Shown in pieces: positions 16,439-25,766 of a DNA stretch of 64,000 bases; within the stretch, counting starts at the first letter, position 1, and each line of letters begins with the position of its first letter. The position numbers and the translations under genes are program-made. Under the pieces are notes generated by a model that worked only from the letters and a program-made list of their open reading frames with translations, was not told where the DNA came from and did no database searches. Source of the stretch: Pseudarthrobacter oxydans. Lineage in GTDB: Bacteria; Actinomycetota; Actinomycetes; Actinomycetales; Micrococcaceae. The stretch is taken from NCBI RefSeq assembly GCF_030812335.1, contig NZ_JAUSSN010000001.1:434001-498000 (forward strand), read 5' to 3'.

Positions 16439-16484
16439 AAGGCCGGGACCCGAACACCCACGTGGTGTCCGGGTCCCGGCCTTT
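16439..16484. terminator. Bidirectional rho-independent terminator
   Basis: AAGGCCGGGACCCG (16439-16452) pairs with CGGGTCCCGGCCTTT (16470-16484), and an inner ACACC/GGTGT extends the hairpin. T-runs on both strands suit the convergent disordered-protein and uracil permease genes. Confidence 0.85.
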
Positions 16485-16546
16485 CGGCTGCAACGGGGGC
16501 GGCGTCGCGGTGGCGCCGCCGTGGCGCCGCGGCCGTGAGCCGTCGG

Positions 16547-17884
16547 TTAGCGGCGCTTCTTCGGCGGGCGCTTCGCGGCGGCGGTGGCAGCGGCCACGAC
16601 GCCTTCCGTTTCCGGCTCGGCCACCGTGCCGCGGACCTTCGCGATCGCCGTCATGCCGTGGTAGATCACCAGGGCCGCCGCGGAGCCCAGGGCGATGCCG
16701 GTGAACACCAGGTCACCGATGGTCCAGGTGTAGTCGGCGATGCCGACAATGAGAGCGACGGCGGCGGTGGTCAGGTTGATCGGGTTGGAGAAGTTGACCT
16801 TGTTCTGCACCCAGATCTTGACGCCCAGGACGCCGATCATGCCGTAAAGCATCGTCGCGGCGCCGCCCAGCACGCCGGCCGGGACGGTGGCGATGAGTTC
16901 GCCGAATTTCGGCGAGAAGCTCAGCACCACGGCGAAGACACCGGCCACCCAGTAGGCCGCCGTCGAATAGACCTTGGTCGCGGCCATCACGCCGATGTTT
17001 TCGGCGTAGGTGGTGGTGCCGGAGCCGCCGCCCATGCCGGCAAGGACGGTGGCGGCGCCGTCGGCCATCAGCGCGCGCCCGGAGACGCCGTCGAGGTTCT
17101 GGCCGGTCATGGCGGACACCGACTTCACGTGGCCGATGTTCTCCGCCACGAGCACCAGCACCACCGGCACGAACAGGCCAACAACACCGAGGTGGAATTC
17201 GGGAGTCTGGAAGAACGGCAGCCCCACCCAGGCGGCGGCGTCCATCTTGGAGAAGTCCACTTCGCCGCGGACCATCGCCACGACGTAGCCGACCACGACG
17301 CCGACCAGGATGCTCAGCCGGCCCAGGATGCCGCGGAAGAAGACGCTGACCACGATGATCGTGGCCAGTGTGATGAGGGCCGTGATCGGGGCCGCGTCGA
17401 AGTTGTTCTTCGCCGCGGGCGCGAGGTTGAGGCCGATCAGCCCCACGATGGCGCCCGTGACGATCGGCGGCATCAGGCGGTTGATCCAGCCGGCACCGAA
17501 TTTCTGCACCACCGCGCCGATGATCGCCAGCCCGACGCCGGCCAGCACCACGCCGCCGAGCGCGCCGGCGACGCCGTACTGCTGCTGCGAGGCCATGATC
17601 GGTGCGATGAACGCGAAGCTGGATCCGAGGTAGCTCGGCACTTGGCCCTTGGTGATGACCAGGAACAGCAGCGTGCCGATGCCGGAGAAGAAGAGGGTGG
17701 TGGCCGGCGGCATGCCGGTGATGATCGGGACCAGGAAGGTGGCGCCGAACATGGCGACAACGTGCTGCATCCCGACGCCAATGGTCAGCGGCCAGGCAAG
17801 GCGCTCATCCGGCTTCACGACCCCGCCCGGGCGGATGGCCTTGCCGTTGCCGTGGAGCTTCCATTTGGTACCGAGCATGCTCAT
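16547..17884 (-). CDS. Uracil-xanthine permease (NCS2 family, UraA/RutG-like)
   Basis: A 445-aa nucleobase:cation symporter-2 transporter with about 14 helices. Diagnostic segments include GMQHVVAMFGATFLVP in TM1, VGLIGLNLA and the NCS2 signature region AENIGHVKSVSAMTGQNLD, followed by GGGSGTTTYAENIGVMA, whose Glu takes part in uracil binding in UraA. The C-terminal tail is Lys/Arg-rich. AAAGG lies upstream of ATG 17884. It is divergent from a RutE-like reductase, which suggests a link to pyrimidine use, although no rutA-D or other uracil-degradation gene is in view. Confidence 0.93.
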   Translation of the reverse strand: MSMLGTKWKLHGNGKAIRPGGVVKPDERLAWPLTIGVGMQHVVAMFGATFLVPIITGMPPATTLFFSGIGTLLFLVITKGQVPSYLGSSFAFIAPIMASQQQYGVAGALGGVVLAGVGLAIIGAVVQKFGAGWINRLMPPIVTGAIVGLIGLNLAPAAKNNFDAAPITALITLATIIVVSVFFRGILGRLSILVGVVVGYVVAMVRGEVDFSKMDAAAWVGLPFFQTPEFHLGVVGLFVPVVLVLVAENIGHVKSVSAMTGQNLDGVSGRALMADGAATVLAGMGGGSGTTTYAENIGVMAATKVYSTAAYWVAGVFAVVLSFSPKFGELIATVPAGVLGGAATMLYGMIGVLGVKIWVQNKVNFSNPINLTTAAVALIVGIADYTWTIGDLVFTGIALGSAAALVIYHGMTAIAKVRGTVAEPETEGVVAAATAAAKRPPKKRR

Positions 17885-18096
17885 TGCCGGGGCCTTTCAG
17901 AGAATGTGTGGCGGGGCGGGAAGGAATCTTCCGGAGCAACTTTACCGCGCCGGTGTTTCCGGCATGCGTCGGCGGCGCCGCTGTGCCGGACATCACGGGG
18001 CGAGACGGGAAGCAGGAGGCACAGGTTGAAGTTGCAACCATAGACAGGAACCAGTGGCCGCCGCCCCGGCGGTCACGCACAGCGAAAGGGACGCTC

Positions 18097-18702
18097 ATGA
18101 CCATCGCCCATGATGAAGCAGTAATCGACGCCGCCGCCGTAGACGCCATCTTTGCCGAGGCCCGTACGCCCAACACCTTCACCGGCGAGGTCACCGATGA
18201 GCAGGCCCGGGCCATCTACGAGCTCACCAAGTTCGGTCCCACCGCGTTCAACTCGCAGCCGCTGCGCGTGACCTACGTCCGGTCCGCGGCGGCCCGCGCC
18301 ACGCTGGTCGAGACCCTCGCCAACGGCAACCGCGCCAAGACCGCGTCCGCGCCGCTCGTCGCCGTCCTCAGCTACGACACGTCCTGGCAGGATCAGTGGG
18401 ACAACTTCCTGCCCGGCTACAACGCGCCCAAGGCCATGTACGACGCCGCCCCGGACCTCGCCGCGGCCACCGGCAACAACAACGCCCACCTGCAGGCCGG
18501 CTACTTCATCCTCGCCGTCCGGTCCCTGGGCCTGTCCGCCGGACCCATGACGGGCGCGGACTTCACCGCGATCGATGCGGCGTTCTTCCCTGACGGCGGC
18601 CAGAAGAGCTTCCTCGTGGTCAATATCGGGCAGCCCGCGGCCGACGCCTGGGGTGCGGCGAAGCCGAAGTTCGCATACGACGACGTCGTCCGCACGGTCT
18701 GA
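18097..18702 (+). CDS. Malonic semialdehyde reductase (RutE/HadB nitroreductase family)
   Basis: A 201-aa flavin (FMN) nitroreductase-fold protein. In the Rut pyrimidine-degradation pathway RutE reduces toxic malonic semialdehyde to 3-hydroxypropionate. Matching features are ARTPNTFTGEVTDEQ at the N-terminus, FGPTAFNSQPLRVTYV (the phosphate/FMN-contacting NxQPxR motif), NNNAHLQAGYFILAVRSLGL and the C-terminal LVVNIGQP. ATG 18097 is chosen because AAAGGGA lies just upstream. It is divergent from the uracil permease. It could also act as a general oxygen-insensitive nitroreductase. Confidence 0.88.
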   Translation: MTIAHDEAVIDAAAVDAIFAEARTPNTFTGEVTDEQARAIYELTKFGPTAFNSQPLRVTYVRSAAARATLVETLANGNRAKTASAPLVAVLSYDTSWQDQWDNFLPGYNAPKAMYDAAPDLAAATGNNNAHLQAGYFILAVRSLGLSAGPMTGADFTAIDAAFFPDGGQKSFLVVNIGQPAADAWGAAKPKFAYDDVVRTV

Positions 18703-19024
18703 TTTGAACTGCTGACGCGGAGACGCCCGCGGGGCTGAGCTGGCGCGGAGGTGCCTCCGGCACCATGGGGGACAGGCCGGAGGCACTCGGGACGCTATTC
18801 TGCGGTTGAGCGCAAGGCCGCATCCGGGGCCGCTTCCCAGTTTAGTCCGCTTCGAGGCCGATAACACAGGGCCGTCGGGCCCTTTCAACGGTGCAGTCCG
18901 GCCCGCGCGCGTCGCATCCGAGTCCGCGGTCACATTTCCTTGCCGCGGGGTGCAATACTAAGGTCACTTGCGGCGCGGAGTCGACGCATATCTGGCTATT
19001 GCGAGCGGACCGGGGGGCCACTAC
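18703..19024. other. 322-bp gene-free region with two hairpins
   Basis: After the rutE-like stop there is a 10-bp perfect inverted repeat GTGCCTCCGG/CCGGAGGCAC (18751-18760 and 18777-18786, 16-nt loop). A smaller hairpin AGGGCC-GTCG-GGCCCT (18868-18883) follows, with TT after it. AATACT (18954-18959) is a possible -10 for the diguanylate cyclase. No convincing small gene was seen. Confidence 0.5.
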
Positions 19025-20188
19025 ATGATGCTTGACATCGCAACCTTGCGTGTCGCCCTGGCGGTGGTCGATCTGACCTTGCTGCTGCTGTTCTACTTCA
19101 TCACCTTCCGCCGGACGCGTTCGAGCTACAGCGGCTGGTGGTGCCTGGCGCTGCTGCTGTTTCTGTCCGGCAACGCGGCCTACCTGATGGACGGCACGCC
19201 ACACCAGGTCTGGACCAACCCGCTCGGGAACGTGCTTCTCGTGACCGGCGCGGCCAGCATCTGGGCGGGCGCCCGGTCGCTGCGGACCACGGTTCCAAAG
19301 ATCTGGTACCTCGCCGCCGGCCCTGCGATCACCGGTGTGGCGTCGGTGCTGGACCAGCCGGCCACCAACGTGTGGTCAGGCGGCCCGGCCTATCTGGGAT
19401 TCATGGCCCTGCTGATCGGCTTCGGCTGCCGGGAACTGTTCCTGCTGGACCGGCACTTCTCGCGCGTGCACCTCACCCTGGCCGTGGGCTCCGGTCTCCT
19501 GGCCGCGTTCTATCTGGGCCGCTTTGTCACGTTTGTGCTGGAGGGGCGTGACGGGTCAGTGTTCCTGACCGTCTTTGGGTCCGTCCCGATGACGGTCTGC
19601 TCGGCCGTGATCATGGTGGTGGCGTCCTTCACCATGGCGGAACTGAGCTACGAGCAACAGACCCAGGACCTCCGCGCCCGTGCCACAGTGGACGGGCTCA
19701 CCGGACTGCTGAACCGCACGGCGTTCCTGGACCTCGCCGAGAACGAACTGCGCCGCCTCAACCGGGCCAGAACCACGGCGTCGCTGATCCTGGCGGACCT
19801 GGACCACTTCAAGGGCATCAACGACGAGTATGGCCACTCGGCCGGTGACGCCGCGCTGCAGGCGTTCGCGGACGCCTGTACCACCACGGTCCGCTCGTCC
19901 GACCTGGTGGGCCGCTACGGCGGCGAGGAATTCATCATCCTCCTGCCGGGCGTAACGCCCGAACGGGCCGGCGAAATTGCCTCGGACGTCAGCGCCCGGA
20001 TGCAGGCATCGACGTCGCCGGTGATCCCGCGTCTGCCGACCGCCAGCTATGGAATCGCCTCAACCGCGCCGGGCCGGGTGGACCTCGACGCAATGATCGC
20101 CTCCGCGGACGCAGCCCTCTACCGCGCCAAGACCCTGGGCCGGGACCGCTCCGTCCTCGCCGGCCGCCTCGAGGAAGAACCGGCCTGA
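19025..20188 (+). CDS. Membrane-bound diguanylate cyclase (GGDEF)
   Basis: A 387-aa protein with about six or seven N-terminal membrane helices (residues 1-215) and a C-terminal GGDEF domain (about 225-380) that makes cyclic di-GMP from two GTP. The active-site motif is intact, RYGGEEF. An inhibitory-site RxxD (RSSD) lies five residues before it, so product feedback is expected. DLDHFKGINDEYGH is the Mg/GTP segment. ATG 19025 is chosen because a G-run (GGGGGG) sits about 7 nt upstream. There is no EAL domain in this window. The signal sensed by the membrane part is unknown. Confidence 0.92.
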   Translation: MMLDIATLRVALAVVDLTLLLLFYFITFRRTRSSYSGWWCLALLLFLSGNAAYLMDGTPHQVWTNPLGNVLLVTGAASIWAGARSLRTTVPKIWYLAAGPAITGVASVLDQPATNVWSGGPAYLGFMALLIGFGCRELFLLDRHFSRVHLTLAVGSGLLAAFYLGRFVTFVLEGRDGSVFLTVFGSVPMTVCSAVIMVVASFTMAELSYEQQTQDLRARATVDGLTGLLNRTAFLDLAENELRRLNRARTTASLILADLDHFKGINDEYGHSAGDAALQAFADACTTTVRSSDLVGRYGGEEFIILLPGVTPERAGEIASDVSARMQASTSPVIPRLPTASYGIASTAPGRVDLDAMIASADAALYRAKTLGRDRSVLAGRLEEEPA

Positions 20189-20223
20189 ACCGGCGGCGGC
20201 CCCGGCCGGCGGCGCAAACAGGA

Positions 20224-20256
20224 CAGCCCGCGGGCTGAACGAGTCAGCCCGCGGGC
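20224..20256. repeat. Repeated GC palindrome between convergent genes
   Basis: The perfect palindrome AGCCCGCGGGCT (20224-20235) is followed 10 bp later by AGCCCGCGGGC (20246-20256). Because the two copies can pair with themselves or each other, they could form a hairpin that ends both convergent transcripts, but there is no T-run. Confidence 0.5.
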
Positions 20257-20284
20257 GGGTGCCTGAAGGAGCCAGCCGGGGCGG

Positions 20285-21946
20285 CTAGGAAATGACCCCG
20301 TCCACCAGCGCCTTTGCCTCGGCCTGGACCTGCTTGAGGTGCTCGGCCCCCTTGAAGGACTCGGCGTAGATCTTGTACACATCCTCGGTGCCGGAGGGCC
20401 GGGCCGCGAACCAGGCGTTCTCGGTGACGACCTTGAGCCCGCCGATCGCAGCCCCGTTGCCCGGCGCCTCCGTCAGCTTGGCGGTGATGGTTTCACCCGC
20501 AAGTTCGGTGGCGGTGACATCCGACGGCGAGAGCTTCCCCAGCGCCGCCTTCTGCTCGCGCGTGGCCGCGGCGTCGATCCGCGCGTAGACGGGATCGCCG
20601 AACTGGTCGGTGAGGCCCTTGTACAGCTGCGACGGCGACTTGCCCGTGACGGCCGTGATCTCCGAGGCCAGCAGTGCCAGCAGGATGCCGTCCTTGTCCG
20701 TGGTCCACACGCTGCCGTCCATCTTGTTGAACGATGCGCCGGCGGACTCCTCGCCGCCGAACGCCCCCTCGCCGGACAGCAGCCCGGGAACGAACCACTT
20801 GAAACCCACCGGCACCTCAACGAGCTTGCGTCCCAGGCTTTCGGCCACACGGTCGATGATCGAGGACGAGACGAGGGTTTTGCCGATCACGGACTGCGGG
20901 TTCCACCCGGTCCGGTGGCGGTACAGGTAGTCAATCGCGACAGCGAGGTAGTGGTTCGGGTTCATCAGCCCGCCGTCAGGGGTCACGATGCCGTGCCGGT
21001 CGGCGTCGGCGTCGTTGCCGGTGGCGACGTCGAAGGCTGCGGACCCGTCCGCACCAACAGACATCCTGTTGATCAGCGAGGCCATCGCCGACGGCGAGGA
21101 GCAGTCCATCCGGATCTTCTCGTCCCAGTCAAGCGTCATGAAGGCCCATTGCGGATCGACGGTGGGGTTGACCACCGTGAGGTTCAGGTGGTGGCGTTCG
21201 CCGATCTCGCCCCAGTAGTCCACCGACGCTCCGCCCATCGGGTCGGCGCCGATCCGGACGCCGGCCTCGCGGATGGAATTGAGGTCCAGGACGGACGGGA
21301 GGTCGTCCACGTAGCTGCTGAGGAAGTCGAACTTGCCCGTGCTGCCGGCGCTGAGGGCGTCGGCGATGGGAATCCGCTTGACCCCGCGCAGGCCGTTTTC
21401 CAGCAGCTCATTGGCGCGGTTGGCGATCCAGCCGGTGGCGTCCGAGTCGGCGGGGCCGCCGTGCGGGGGGTTGTATTTGAAACCGCCGTCGCCGGGCGGG
21501 TTGTGGCTCGGGGTCACCACGATCCCGTCGGCCTGCGGGGCCCCGGCGGGGGAGTTGTTGTTGTGCGTCAGGATGGCGTGGCTCAGCGACGGAGTGGGGG
21601 TGTAGCCGTGGCGGGCGTCGATCAGGACGTTGACGCCGTTGGCCGCGAGGACTTCCAGGGCGGAATTCTGGGCCGGTTCGCTCAGGGCGTGGGTGTCTTT
21701 GGCGAGATACAGCGGCCCGGTGATGCCCTGGCCCGCCCGGTACTCCACGATCGCCTGGGTGATGGCGAGGATGTGGGGTTCGTTGAAGGAGGCCTTCAGG
21801 CTCGAGCCCCGGTGCCCGGACGTGCCGAAGGCGACCCGTTGGCCGGGGTCGCCAAGATCCGGCGAAACGTCGTAGTACGCATCCAGGAGCGCAGTGAGAT
21901 CAACAAGGTCTTGGGGTTGGGCAACAGTGCCCGCGCGGCTAGCCAT
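20285..21946 (-). CDS. pgm: Phosphoglucomutase, alpha-D-glucose-specific
   Basis: A 553-aa phosphohexomutase interconverting glucose 1-phosphate and glucose 6-phosphate. The N-terminal [11 protein letters not shown] segment, the catalytic phosphoserine loop [13 protein letters not shown], the metal-binding DADADRHG and the substrate-binding GEESAGAS are present, plus the C-terminal phosphate-binding [12 protein letters not shown]. Length is normal for the alpha-D-glucose-specific bacterial family. The start is ATG 21946 (MASRAG), because CATGCT sits 6 nt upstream in the leaderless arrangement; an upstream in-frame start is less likely. It links glycolysis with glycogen, trehalose and wall-sugar synthesis. 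Confidence 0.95.
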   Translation of the reverse strand: MASRAGTVAQPQDLVDLTALLDAYYDVSPDLGDPGQRVAFGTSGHRGSSLKASFNEPHILAITQAIVEYRAGQGITGPLYLAKDTHALSEPAQNSALEVLAANGVNVLIDARHGYTPTPSLSHAILTHNNNSPAGAPQADGIVVTPSHNPPGDGGFKYNPPHGGPADSDATGWIANRANELLENGLRGVKRIPIADALSAGSTGKFDFLSSYVDDLPSVLDLNSIREAGVRIGADPMGGASVDYWGEIGERHHLNLTVVNPTVDPQWAFMTLDWDEKIRMDCSSPSAMASLINRMSVGADGSAAFDVATGNDADADRHGIVTPDGGLMNPNHYLAVAIDYLYRHRTGWNPQSVIGKTLVSSSIIDRVAESLGRKLVEVPVGFKWFVPGLLSGEGAFGGEESAGASFNKMDGSVWTTDKDGILLALLASEITAVTGKSPSQLYKGLTDQFGDPVYARIDAAATREQKAALGKLSPSDVTATELAGETITAKLTEAPGNGAAIGGLKVVTENAWFAARPSGTEDVYKIYAESFKGAEHLKQVQAEAKALVDGVIS

Positions 21947-21952
21947 GGCACC

Positions 21953-21958
21953 AGCATG
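21953..21958 (-). promoter_or_regulatory. -10-like CATGCT, leaderless start of pgm
   Basis: CATGCT on the minus strand lies 6 nt before ATG 21946, again consistent with a leaderless mRNA. Confidence 0.4.
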
Positions 21959-22082
21959 CCAGACGGGCGTGGCAGGCAACATGATTTCCGCGCATTACGG
22001 CCCCTGTGACGCAAGAATTGTCCTGCTCTTCGCAACCGGACGGCGGTAGGCTGAACCCAGAGACGTCAAAAGGGGGAAAACC

Positions 22083-22673
22083 ATGACTGACCAGCCGAAA
22101 CCCGAGAAAGACGCGACACCGGAGGGCTACCAGCCGCCGTCGTACATTCCCGGCCAGGAGTCCGGCGAGCAGTACCGCCGGCCCGCCGCCGACTACGGCC
22201 AGCCCACGGAGCCGTTCGGCACGGCGGAAGGCGCGGCAACGCAGCAGCCCTTCGGCCAGGAGCCCTACGCCGAGCAGCCGTACTGGCAGCAGCCCTACGG
22301 CGGCCAGGCCCAGCAGCCCTACGGGCAGCAGCCGTACGGCGCGCCGGTTCAGTACGGCCAGCCGGGCACCCCGTTCAACGCCTACGGCCAGCCGGCGTAT
22401 TACGGCGTGCCCCCGGAGCCCAAGGGCCTGAGCATCGCCAGCCTGTGCTGCGGCATCGCCGCTTTCATCGGGCTGGGCTTCTTCCTCCTGCCGCAGCTCG
22501 CGGCGGTCATCCTCGGGCACATGGCCCTCAGACGCGAACCGTCGAGCAAAGGCATGGCCATTGCCGGTCTGGTGCTCGGTTACGCGGGGATCGCGCTGAC
22601 CATACTGGCGATCGTGCTCATCGCGGTGGGGCTGGCCATCACCAGGGCAAGCTACGGGAGCATCGGGGCCTAG
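22083..22673 (+). CDS. DUF4190 domain membrane protein with PYGQ-rich N-terminus
   Basis: A 196-aa protein. Residues 1-115 are a disordered Pro/Tyr/Gly/Gln-rich cytoplasmic segment with repeated QPYGQ and PYGxQ units. The C-terminal 75 residues form a DUF4190 domain with two membrane helices: LSIASLCCGIAAFIGLGFFL, then LGHMALRR, GMAIAGLVLGYAGI and a final helix. Such tails are common in actinobacterial envelope proteins, and the function is unknown. AAAGGGGG lies before ATG 22083, and TAGGCT about 35 nt upstream may be its -10, so this gene has a leader. Confidence 0.85.
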   Translation: MTDQPKPEKDATPEGYQPPSYIPGQESGEQYRRPAADYGQPTEPFGTAEGAATQQPFGQEPYAEQPYWQQPYGGQAQQPYGQQPYGAPVQYGQPGTPFNAYGQPAYYGVPPEPKGLSIASLCCGIAAFIGLGFFLLPQLAAVILGHMALRREPSSKGMAIAGLVLGYAGIALTILAIVLIAVGLAITRASYGSIGA

Positions 22674-22694
22674 CGCAGCCGTCAGCAGTCGTAG

Positions 22695-22880
22695 TCAGCG
22701 GGTAAGCGCGGCCAGCAGCCGCCCGGCGTTGGACTCGAGCCAACCGCCGCGTGATTGCGGCCGGTGCGGGCGGCGGATGGTTCCGCCGACCCGCGCCACA
22801 CCGTCGGTGACATCGCCCGCCGGCATAAGTTCGACGTCGGACGCCTCGCCTGCCGCGGGGACGTACCCACGCCGACTCAA
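22695..22880 (-). pseudogene. Remnant of an aminoglycoside-phosphotransferase-like gene
   Basis: About 40 codons on the minus strand (EASDVELMPAGDVTDGVARV in the first part, then GGTIRRPHRPQS) resemble the N-terminus of APH/choline-kinase-like phosphotransferases, which often begin with ELLPGGDVTxGVVRVGDTVRRP. After RRPHRPQS the reading frame loses the resemblance and stops within 20 codons, so the kinase core (HGD, DxD motifs) is absent. Best read as a decayed 5' fragment, although a real 60-residue peptide cannot be excluded. It lies in the 236-bp gap between the DUF4190 and POT genes. Confidence 0.42.
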
Positions 22881-22909
22881 GCGGTGGGCGGTGCCTGGAG
22901 CTCATCGGC

Positions 22910-24379
<1,470 letters not shown>

Positions 24380-24396
24380 TTACTTAATGCTGACAG

Positions 24397-24416
24397 TGTG
24401 ACGCGGGATTGTCACA
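24397..24416. promoter_or_regulatory. Palindrome upstream of peptide transporter
   Basis: TGTGAC (24397-24402), an 8-bp spacer and GTCACA (24411-24416) form a perfect inverted repeat just upstream of the POT gene start. The half-sites resemble CRP/FNR-family sites, but the spacing is longer than the usual TGTGA-N6-TCACA. Confidence 0.4.
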
Positions 24417-24473
24417 TTCGCGGGGTCCCGGGGCAAGCCACCCGCCCGGTGTTTTGCCCCCGTTTTCCCGCCC

Positions 24474-24534
24474 GTTGCGCTGTCAGATAATGCTGCTCTG
24501 GAGCCGGAATGACAGCATTATCTGACAGCGCAAC
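24474..24534. repeat. Large intergenic inverted repeat, 22-bp perfect arms
   Basis: The left arm (24474-24495, beginning GTTGCGCTGTCAG) and right arm (24513-24534, ending CTGACAGCGCAAC) are exact reverse complements around a 17-nt loop. It lies 29 bp after the stop of the alcohol dehydrogenase gene. It has no T-run. It is one of five such elements in this window. Confidence 0.9.
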
Positions 24535-24563
24535 CGGAGGTCGGGGCACGGACGGGGCCGCGG

Positions 24564-25676
24564 CTAGCCGGCGTCGAACATGATGACCTGGCGCACCGCT
24601 TTCCCGTCGGCCAGCTGGTCCATGGCCTGATTGATGTCCGCCAGGGCGATACGCGCCGAGATCAGCTCCTCGACCGGCAGTTTCCCTTCCCGCCAGAGCT
24701 GGGCGTACTTGGGAATGTCCCGGGACGGCACCGCGGAGCCAAGGTAGCTGCCGACGATGGTCCGGGCCTCGGCCGTGATGGTCAGCGGCGGGATCTGCGC
24801 GCGGGCGTCCGGGTGCGGCAGTCCCGCGGTGATCGTGGTTCCGCCCGCGGCGGTCGCGGCGAAGGCGGTTTCGAAGGCCTTGGGATTCCCGGCGCACTCG
24901 ATCACGTACCTGGCCTTCACCCCCTCCTCGAGGACCTGCTGCGGGGTGTACGTTTCGTGGGCGCCCAGGCGGCGGGCGTGCTCGAGTTTGTCGTCCAGTG
25001 TGTCCACGGCAACGATCCGCGAGACACCCTGGGAGACCGCCGTGATCAGCGCGGCCATGCCGACGCCGCCGAGCCCGACAATCATGACGCTGTCCTGCGG
25101 GCGGGGCCGGGCCGCGTTGAGGACGGCACCGCCGCCGGTCAGCACGGCGCAGCCCAGGACGGCGGCGACGTCCGCGGGGACGTCATCGCCGACCGGCACG
25201 GCCGAGGCGCGGTCCACCACGGCGTGGGTGGCGAAGCCGGAGACCCCCAGGTGGTGGTAGATCTTTTCGCCGCCGCGGTCCAGCCGGATCGACCCGTGCA
25301 GGAGCGTTCCCTCGCCGTTGCTCTTGGACCCCGCGGTGCAGGGGAGCCGGCCGTCCTCGGCGCAGTTCGCGCACTGTTCGCAGCGGGGCAGGAAGGACAT
25401 CACCACGCGCTGGCCCGGCACCAGATCCGTGACGTCCGAGCCGACCTCGACGACGCGTCCGGCCGCCTCGTGCCCCAGCAGCATCGGCACCGGGCGGACC
25501 CGGTTGCCATCCACCACGCTCAGGTCCGAGTGGCAGATGCCGGCCGCCTCGATCCGCACCAGGACCTCGGTGGGTCCGGGGCCTTCCAGCTCCAGCTCGG
25601 AGATGGTGATGGGCCGGGAGTCCGCGAACGGGCGGGGACGGCCGATTTCCTCAAGTACTGCACCGGTGATCTTCAT
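24564..25676 (-). CDS. Zinc-dependent alcohol dehydrogenase (class III/MDR type)
   Basis: A 370-aa medium-chain dehydrogenase. The catalytic zinc site is shown by AAGICHSDL (Cys) and GHEAAGRVVEVG (His-Glu), and the structural zinc by C-x2-C-x2-C-x7-C in CEQCANCAEDGRLPC. The Rossmann motif is VMIVGLGGVGMAA with an acidic VAVDTLDDK, indicating NAD+. Family relatives include formaldehyde/mycothiol-dependent and NDMA-dependent dehydrogenases, so an alcohol or thiol-adduct substrate is possible. The ATG at 25676 has AGAGGGA upstream. A TGGACATGTCCA palindrome 58-69 bp upstream may be its operator. Confidence 0.9.
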   Translation of the reverse strand: MKITGAVLEEIGRPRPFADSRPITISELELEGPGPTEVLVRIEAAGICHSDLSVVDGNRVRPVPMLLGHEAAGRVVEVGSDVTDLVPGQRVVMSFLPRCEQCANCAEDGRLPCTAGSKSNGEGTLLHGSIRLDRGGEKIYHHLGVSGFATHAVVDRASAVPVGDDVPADVAAVLGCAVLTGGGAVLNAARPRPQDSVMIVGLGGVGMAALITAVSQGVSRIVAVDTLDDKLEHARRLGAHETYTPQQVLEEGVKARYVIECAGNPKAFETAFAATAAGGTTITAGLPHPDARAQIPPLTITAEARTIVGSYLGSAVPSRDIPKYAQLWREGKLPVEELISARIALADINQAMDQLADGKAVRQVIMFDAG

Positions 25677-25733
25677 CGATCCCTCTCGTGTCGTTGCCAG
25701 CTCGTGGGGTGTCGGGGCGGTGGCTCCGCCCGG

Positions 25734-25745
25734 CTGGACATGTCC
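25734..25745. promoter_or_regulatory. 12-bp palindrome TGGACATGTCCA
   Basis: A perfect palindrome between the alcohol dehydrogenase and the amidase. The same GGACATGTCC core begins the first 79-bp repeat unit upstream of the amidase (27248-27257), and GACATGTCC begins the second, so it may be a shared regulator site. Confidence 0.45.
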
Positions 25746-25766
25746 ACCGTACAACTGCGCCCCAAT

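Noticed and set aside
22260..22400. DNA tandem repeats in the DUF4190 gene
   Set aside because: They follow from the PYGQ-rich protein composition; the copies are diverged at the DNA level and need no special mechanism.
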